From Candidatus Kouleothrix ribensis (lineage in GTDB: Bacteria; Chloroflexota; Chloroflexia; Chloroflexales; Roseiflexaceae), in the NCBI GenBank assembly GCA_016722075.1, contig JADKGW010000001.1, positions 4,774,001 to 4,838,000 on the forward strand: DNA of 64,000 bases. Reading direction: 5' to 3'. Position numbers and translations under genes: made by a program. Under the pieces are notes generated by a model. The model was not told the DNA's origin, ran no database searches, and saw nothing but the letters and a program-made list of their open reading frames with translations. Positions 60,319-64,000 of the stretch are shown in pieces. The first letter of the stretch is position 1, and every line of letters starts with the position of its first letter.

Positions 60319-63300
60319 ATGAAAGACTTTACACACCTACATGTTCACTCTGAATACAGCTTGCTCGACGGCTACGCCACCATCAAGGGCATTGTCGAGC
60401 GCGCCGCCGAGCTGGGCATGGACAGCATTGCCCTGACCGATCACGGCGTGATGTATGGCGCGATGGACTTCTACACCGCAGCCAAGAAGGCGAACGTCAA
60501 GCCGATCATCGGCGTGGAAGCCTATATAGCGCCCGGTTCGAACAAGGACCCCATGGTCAAAGGTGGCAAGAACTATTTCCACATGCTGCTGCTGGCCCAG
60601 AACGAAACCGGCTACCGCAACCTGGTCAAGCTAACGTCGCGCTCGCATCTCGACGGCATGGGCCGCGGCGTATTTGCCCGCCCGCGCATCGACCGCGCGC
60701 TGCTCGAGCAGCATCACGAGGGCGTGATCGCCACTTCATCGTGCATCGCCGGCGAGGTCATTCAGCACCTGACTCAGCAGCAGAAGCAAGAGGCGCGCGC
60801 CACCGCCGCCTACTACCGCGATCTGCTCGGCCCCGAAAACTACTACCTCGAGCTCCAGCTGCACGGCAACACGCCCGAGCTCGAGCCGATCAACGACGAG
60901 CTGGTGCGCATCGCGCACGAGCTGGGCATCCCACTTGTGGCCACCAACGACACCCACTTCGTGCGGCGCGAGGATCTCGAGGCCCAGAAGCACGTGATGG
61001 CTATGGGCTTCAACCTGACTATGAAGGAGTTCTGCACTAAGAACTACCAGATGGACGACTCGTACCACATCATGTCGGGCGAAGAGATGTGGCAGTTGTT
61101 CAAGCGCTATGGCTCCGCACCGCTCGAAAATACGCGCCGGATCGCCGACATGTGCAAGCTCAAGCTCGACTTCGGGCGCGTGCAGCTGCCGACTCTGAAC
61201 TTCATCCCCGAGGGCCACGACGCCGCCTCGTACCTGCGTTTCGTGTGCGAAGAGGGCCTGATGAAGCGCACCGGCGGTACCCCCAGCGAGGAGTACATCC
61301 GCCGGCTCGATTATGAGCTCGGCGTGATCAACGCCACCGGCTTCCCCGACTATATGCTGATCGTGTGGGACTACGTGAAGTTCGCGCGATCGAACGGCAT
61401 CCCGGCGCTGCCGCGTGGCTCGGCCGGCGCCTCGCTGGTGCTATACTGCCTGTATATCACCGATGTCGACCCGATCAAGAACAAGCTGCTGTTCGAGCGC
61501 TTCCTCTCGCTCGAGCGGCTCGAGATGCCCGATATCGACACCGACTTTGCCGACTCGCGCCGCGGCGAGATTCTGGAATATATCGCAAGCACCTACGGCC
61601 GCGCGAACGTGGCCCAGATCATCACCTACGGCACGCTCGGCGCCAAGGCCGCGCTGCGCGATATGGCCCGCGTGCTCGACATTCCACTCAGCGAGGTCGA
61701 CCGCGTCGCCAAGCTGATCCCGTCGCTGCCAGTCGGCACCACCATCGCCCAGGCGCTCGAGCGCGTGCCCGAGCTCAAGCAGATCTACGACGGCAACCCC
61801 GACTTGCGCAACCTGATCGACTGGGCGCGCAAGGTCGAAGGCCGCATGAAGAGTGTCGGCACGCACGCCTGCGGCGTGGTGGTGAGCCGCACCCCGCTCG
61901 ACGAGATGGTGCCGCTCCAGCGCACCTCGAAGGACGAGAACGCCGTGATGGCGGCCTTCGAAGGCCCCACGCTGGCCAAGATGGGCCTGCTCAAAATGGA
62001 TATCCTGGGCCTGGCCAACCTCTCGATCGTGGCCGAGGCGCTCAAGTATATCGAGCAGACCACTGGCCGCAAACTCGAGCTGGCCGATATACCGCTGGAA
62101 GATCGCCAGACCTTCGAGAGCCTGGGGCGCGGCGAGACGACCAATGTGTTCCAGCTTGAGAGCGCGGGCATGACCCGCTACCTCATGCAGCTGCGCCCGA
62201 CCCGCGTCGACGACCTGTACGCCATGGTCGCGCTGTACCGCCCCGGCCCGCTCGAGCAGATCCCGGTCTACATTCAAAATAAGAACAACCCCCAGAGCAT
62301 CCGCTACCTGCACCCGATCCTCAAGCCCATCCTCGAAGACACCTACGGCGTGATCGTGTACCAAGAGCAGATCATGCAGCTGCTCCAGACGATCGCCGGC
62401 TACACGCTCGGCGAAGCGTATATCGTGATCAAGGCGATCAGCAAGAAGAACAAAGAGCTGATGGGCGAGAACGAGATCCGCTTCAAAGACGGCTGCCTCA
62501 AAAAAGGCATTAGCAAAGAGATCGCCGACCAGCTGTGGGAGCTGATCCTGCCGTTCGCCGGCTACTCGTTCAACCGCCCGCACGCCACGCTGTATGGCTT
62601 GCTCTCGTACCAGACCGCCTGGCTCAAGACTAATCACCCGACCGAGTATATGGCTGCGGTGCTCTCGGCCGCTGCCGGCGAGATCGAAGAGGTGGCCAAG
62701 AGCGTGGCCGAGTGCAGCCGGCTGGGCGTGGCGGTGCTGCGCGCCGATGTGAACCACAGCAGCGCGGGCTTCACGATCGAGCAGCTGCCCAGTGGCCAGC
62801 TCAAAGACTACGCCAACCGCCTGGGTGTGCGCTTCGGCCTCTCGGCTATCCGCAATGTCGGTAGCGGCCCGGTGCAGGCGATCATCGATACGCGCGCGAA
62901 GTCTGGCCCGTTCAAGAGCCTTGAAGATTTCTGCGACCGGGTCGACCGTGCGGCGCTGAACAAGCGCGTGCTCGAAAGCCTGGTCAAGTGCGGTGCGATG
63001 GATTCACTGCCCGGCACGCGCCACCAGCAGATCGCCATCCTCGACCAGGCGCTCTCGGCCGGGATCGAAGCCCAGCGCGCGCGCGAGGCCGGCCAGGCCA
63101 GCATGTTCGACCTGTTCGGCGGCGGGGCCTCCGGCGGCTCGGCGCTCCAGTCGATCCCGCTGCCAATCATGCGCGCCGAGCCGCAGCACGATAAAGAGAT
63201 GCTGGCCTGGGAGAAAGAGCTGCTGGGCATGTATGTGTCCGACCACCCGATCGCCAGGGCGCTCGAGGGCCTCGATATGGCCGGGATCACGCCGCTCAGC

Positions 63301-64000
63301 CAGCTCGGCGACGAGCTGGTGGGCAAGGTACACACCTTCGTCGGCATGATCCAGGGCGCCAAGCGGCTCGCAACCAAGAAGGGCGACAGCATGCTGGTGG
63401 CAACACTCGAAGACCTCGAGTCGTCGGTCGAGCTGGTCGCCTTCCCCAAGAGTTTCGAGAAGTATCGCGATCTGCTGCACGACGATGTGCTGCTACGCCT
63501 GACCGCCAAGGTCGACAAGCGTAACGAGAGCATCCAGCTGCTGCTCGAGAGCGCCGAGGTGCTCGAGCCGGCCGCCAGCCCGCCGGCCGCCGAGCTGCCG
63601 CCGCAGATCGACCTGGCAGGAACGGCCGAGCGATTCGCACCGCCGCCCGCCGATGCGTTACCCATGGTCGGGCCGGCCGACGACATCCCCCACCCGGCCG
63701 AGCTGGCCGCGCAACTAGCCGCCGCGCCGGCCCACGCGGCCAGCCCACTGCCCGAGCCGGCCGCCGACGCCTCGCCACTCAGCGTCATCCGCTCGCGCGT
63801 GAAGGTTGGCGCAAATGGCAATGGCAATGGCCACACAAACGGCAATGGCGGCAGCCAGCCGGCCCCACCGGCCAGCATACAGCAGCTGCGGCTGTTCCTG
63901 CCGCGCACCAGCGACCTCGACGCCGACGTTGTGCGCATGCACCGGGTCGAGCGCCTGCTGCGCCAGAGCGCCGGCGACGACAGTGTGATCCTGCACATCC
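60319..64000 (+). CDS. dnaE: DNA polymerase III alpha subunit (3' end outside window)
   Basis: The frame is open from ATG 60319 (GGAG, spacing 7) to the window end, giving more than 1,227 residues. The N-terminal PHP domain has HLHVHSEYSLLDG and ALTDHGVMYG. The polymerase core shows MPDIDTDFAD and LKMDILGL with the three catalytic Asp, RGSAGASLVLY, and GTHACGVVVSR. Later parts are the helix-hairpin-helix region and an OB domain (KVHTFVGMIQGAKRL). From about residue 1085 an Ala/Pro/Gly-Asn linker of about 100 residues leads to a last domain (LRLFLPRTSDLDADVVRMHR). It is the replicative polymerase. Confidence 0.96.
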   Translation, partial: MKDFTHLHVHSEYSLLDGYATIKGIVERAAELGMDSIALTDHGVMYGAMDFYTAAKKANVKPIIGVEAYIAPGSNKDPMVKGGKNYFHMLLLAQNETGYRNLVKLTSRSHLDGMGRGVFARPRIDRALLEQHHEGVIATSSCIAGEVIQHLTQQQKQEARATAAYYRDLLGPENYYLELQLHGNTPELEPINDELVRIAHELGIPLVATNDTHFVRREDLEAQKHVMAMGFNLTMKEFCTKNYQMDDSYHIMSGEEMWQLFKRYGSAPLENTRRIADMCKLKLDFGRVQLPTLNFIPEGHDAASYLRFVCEEGLMKRTGGTPSEEYIRRLDYELGVINATGFPDYMLIVWDYVKFARSNGIPALPRGSAGASLVLYCLYITDVDPIKNKLLFERFLSLERLEMPDIDTDFADSRRGEILEYIASTYGRANVAQIITYGTLGAKAALRDMARVLDIPLSEVDRVAKLIPSLPVGTTIAQALERVPELKQIYDGNPDLRNLIDWARKVEGRMKSVGTHACGVVVSRTPLDEMVPLQRTSKDENAVMAAFEGPTLAKMGLLKMDILGLANLSIVAEALKYIEQTTGRKLELADIPLEDRQTFESLGRGETTNVFQLESAGMTRYLMQLRPTRVDDLYAMVALYRPGPLEQIPVYIQNKNNPQSIRYLHPILKPILEDTYGVIVYQEQIMQLLQTIAGYTLGEAYIVIKAISKKNKELMGENEIRFKDGCLKKGISKEIADQLWELILPFAGYSFNRPHATLYGLLSYQTAWLKTNHPTEYMAAVLSAAAGEIEEVAKSVAECSRLGVAVLRADVNHSSAGFTIEQLPSGQLKDYANRLGVRFGLSAIRNVGSGPVQAIIDTRAKSGPFKSLEDFCDRVDRAALNKRVLESLVKCGAMDSLPGTRHQQIAILDQALSAGIEAQRAREAGQASMFDLFGGGASGGSALQSIPLPIMRAEPQHDKEMLAWEKELLGMYVSDHPIARALEGLDMAGITPLSQLGDELVGKVHTFVGMIQGAKRLATKKGDSMLVATLEDLESSVELVAFPKSFEKYRDLLHDDVLLRLTAKVDKRNESIQLLLESAEVLEPAASPPAAELPPQIDLAGTAERFAPPPADALPMVGPADDIPHPAELAAQLAAAPAHAASPLPEPAADASPLSVIRSRVKVGANGNGNGHTNGNGGSQPAPPASIQQLRLFLPRTSDLDADVVRMHRVERLLRQSAGDDSVILHI

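Overview
The window is GC-rich bacterial chromosome with 38 protein-coding genes (one of them a doubtful small ORF), two tRNA genes and one complete insertion sequence. Gene content and protein style (two NDP-forming acyl-CoA synthetases, a PfaA-like megasynthase with its own carboxylase, GC-rich hairpin arrays between genes) suggest a filamentous Chloroflexota bacterium of the Roseiflexus/Kouleothrix type. That assignment is an inference from remembered resemblance, not from a search.

Layout. 1-14 kb: a TolB-like propeller (cut by the window edge), a GIDE-like membrane protein, a mercuric-reductase-type flavoprotein, an IS66-family element with a perfect 8-bp target duplication, a B12-binding radical SAM protein, an NDP-forming acyl-CoA synthetase fused to an acetyltransferase, a PaaI-type thioesterase, a CBS-ACT protein and an NAD-malic enzyme. 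14-31 kb: a co-directional lipid/polyketide cluster: acyl-CoA dehydrogenase, a roughly 3,094-residue KS-AT-KS-ACPx5-KR-DH synthase, an Sfp-type phosphopantetheinyl transferase, and a three-part biotin-dependent carboxylase (carboxyltransferase, biotin carboxylase, biotin carrier). All five ACP repeats have Thr where the phosphopantetheinyl Ser should be. This is the most unusual feature of the window.

31-42 kb: a CoA-transferase overlapping an alanine-dehydrogenase-like protein that has lost its catalytic residues, a tRNA-Leu/tRNA-Val pair, efp, a THUMP methyltransferase, a phosphatase-like protein without its nucleophilic Cys, a CoA-binding protein, tdh and recG. 42-51 kb: an orphan response regulator, an ECF sigma/anti-sigma pair, two orphan ABC permeases, enolase, a DRTGG protein and a second NDP-forming acyl-CoA synthetase. 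51-64 kb: the tig-clpP-clpX proteostasis run, an OmpR-type regulator, an HtrA-like protease without a signal peptide, a zinc-ribbon protein, a class II diterpene-cyclase-like protein paired with an SRAP-like protein, and the first 3.7 kb of dnaE.

How the genes fit together: the 14-31 kb block looks self-sufficient. The carboxylase would make malonyl- or methylmalonyl-CoA, the AT would load it, the two KS domains would condense, KR and DH would process, and the acyl-CoA dehydrogenase could desaturate or reduce. Two acyl-CoA synthetases, a thioesterase, a CoA-transferase and a PTA-like regulator point to heavy acyl-CoA and acetate metabolism. Intergenic DNA is rich in perfect inverted repeats, and one such element appears to lie inside the synthase gene.
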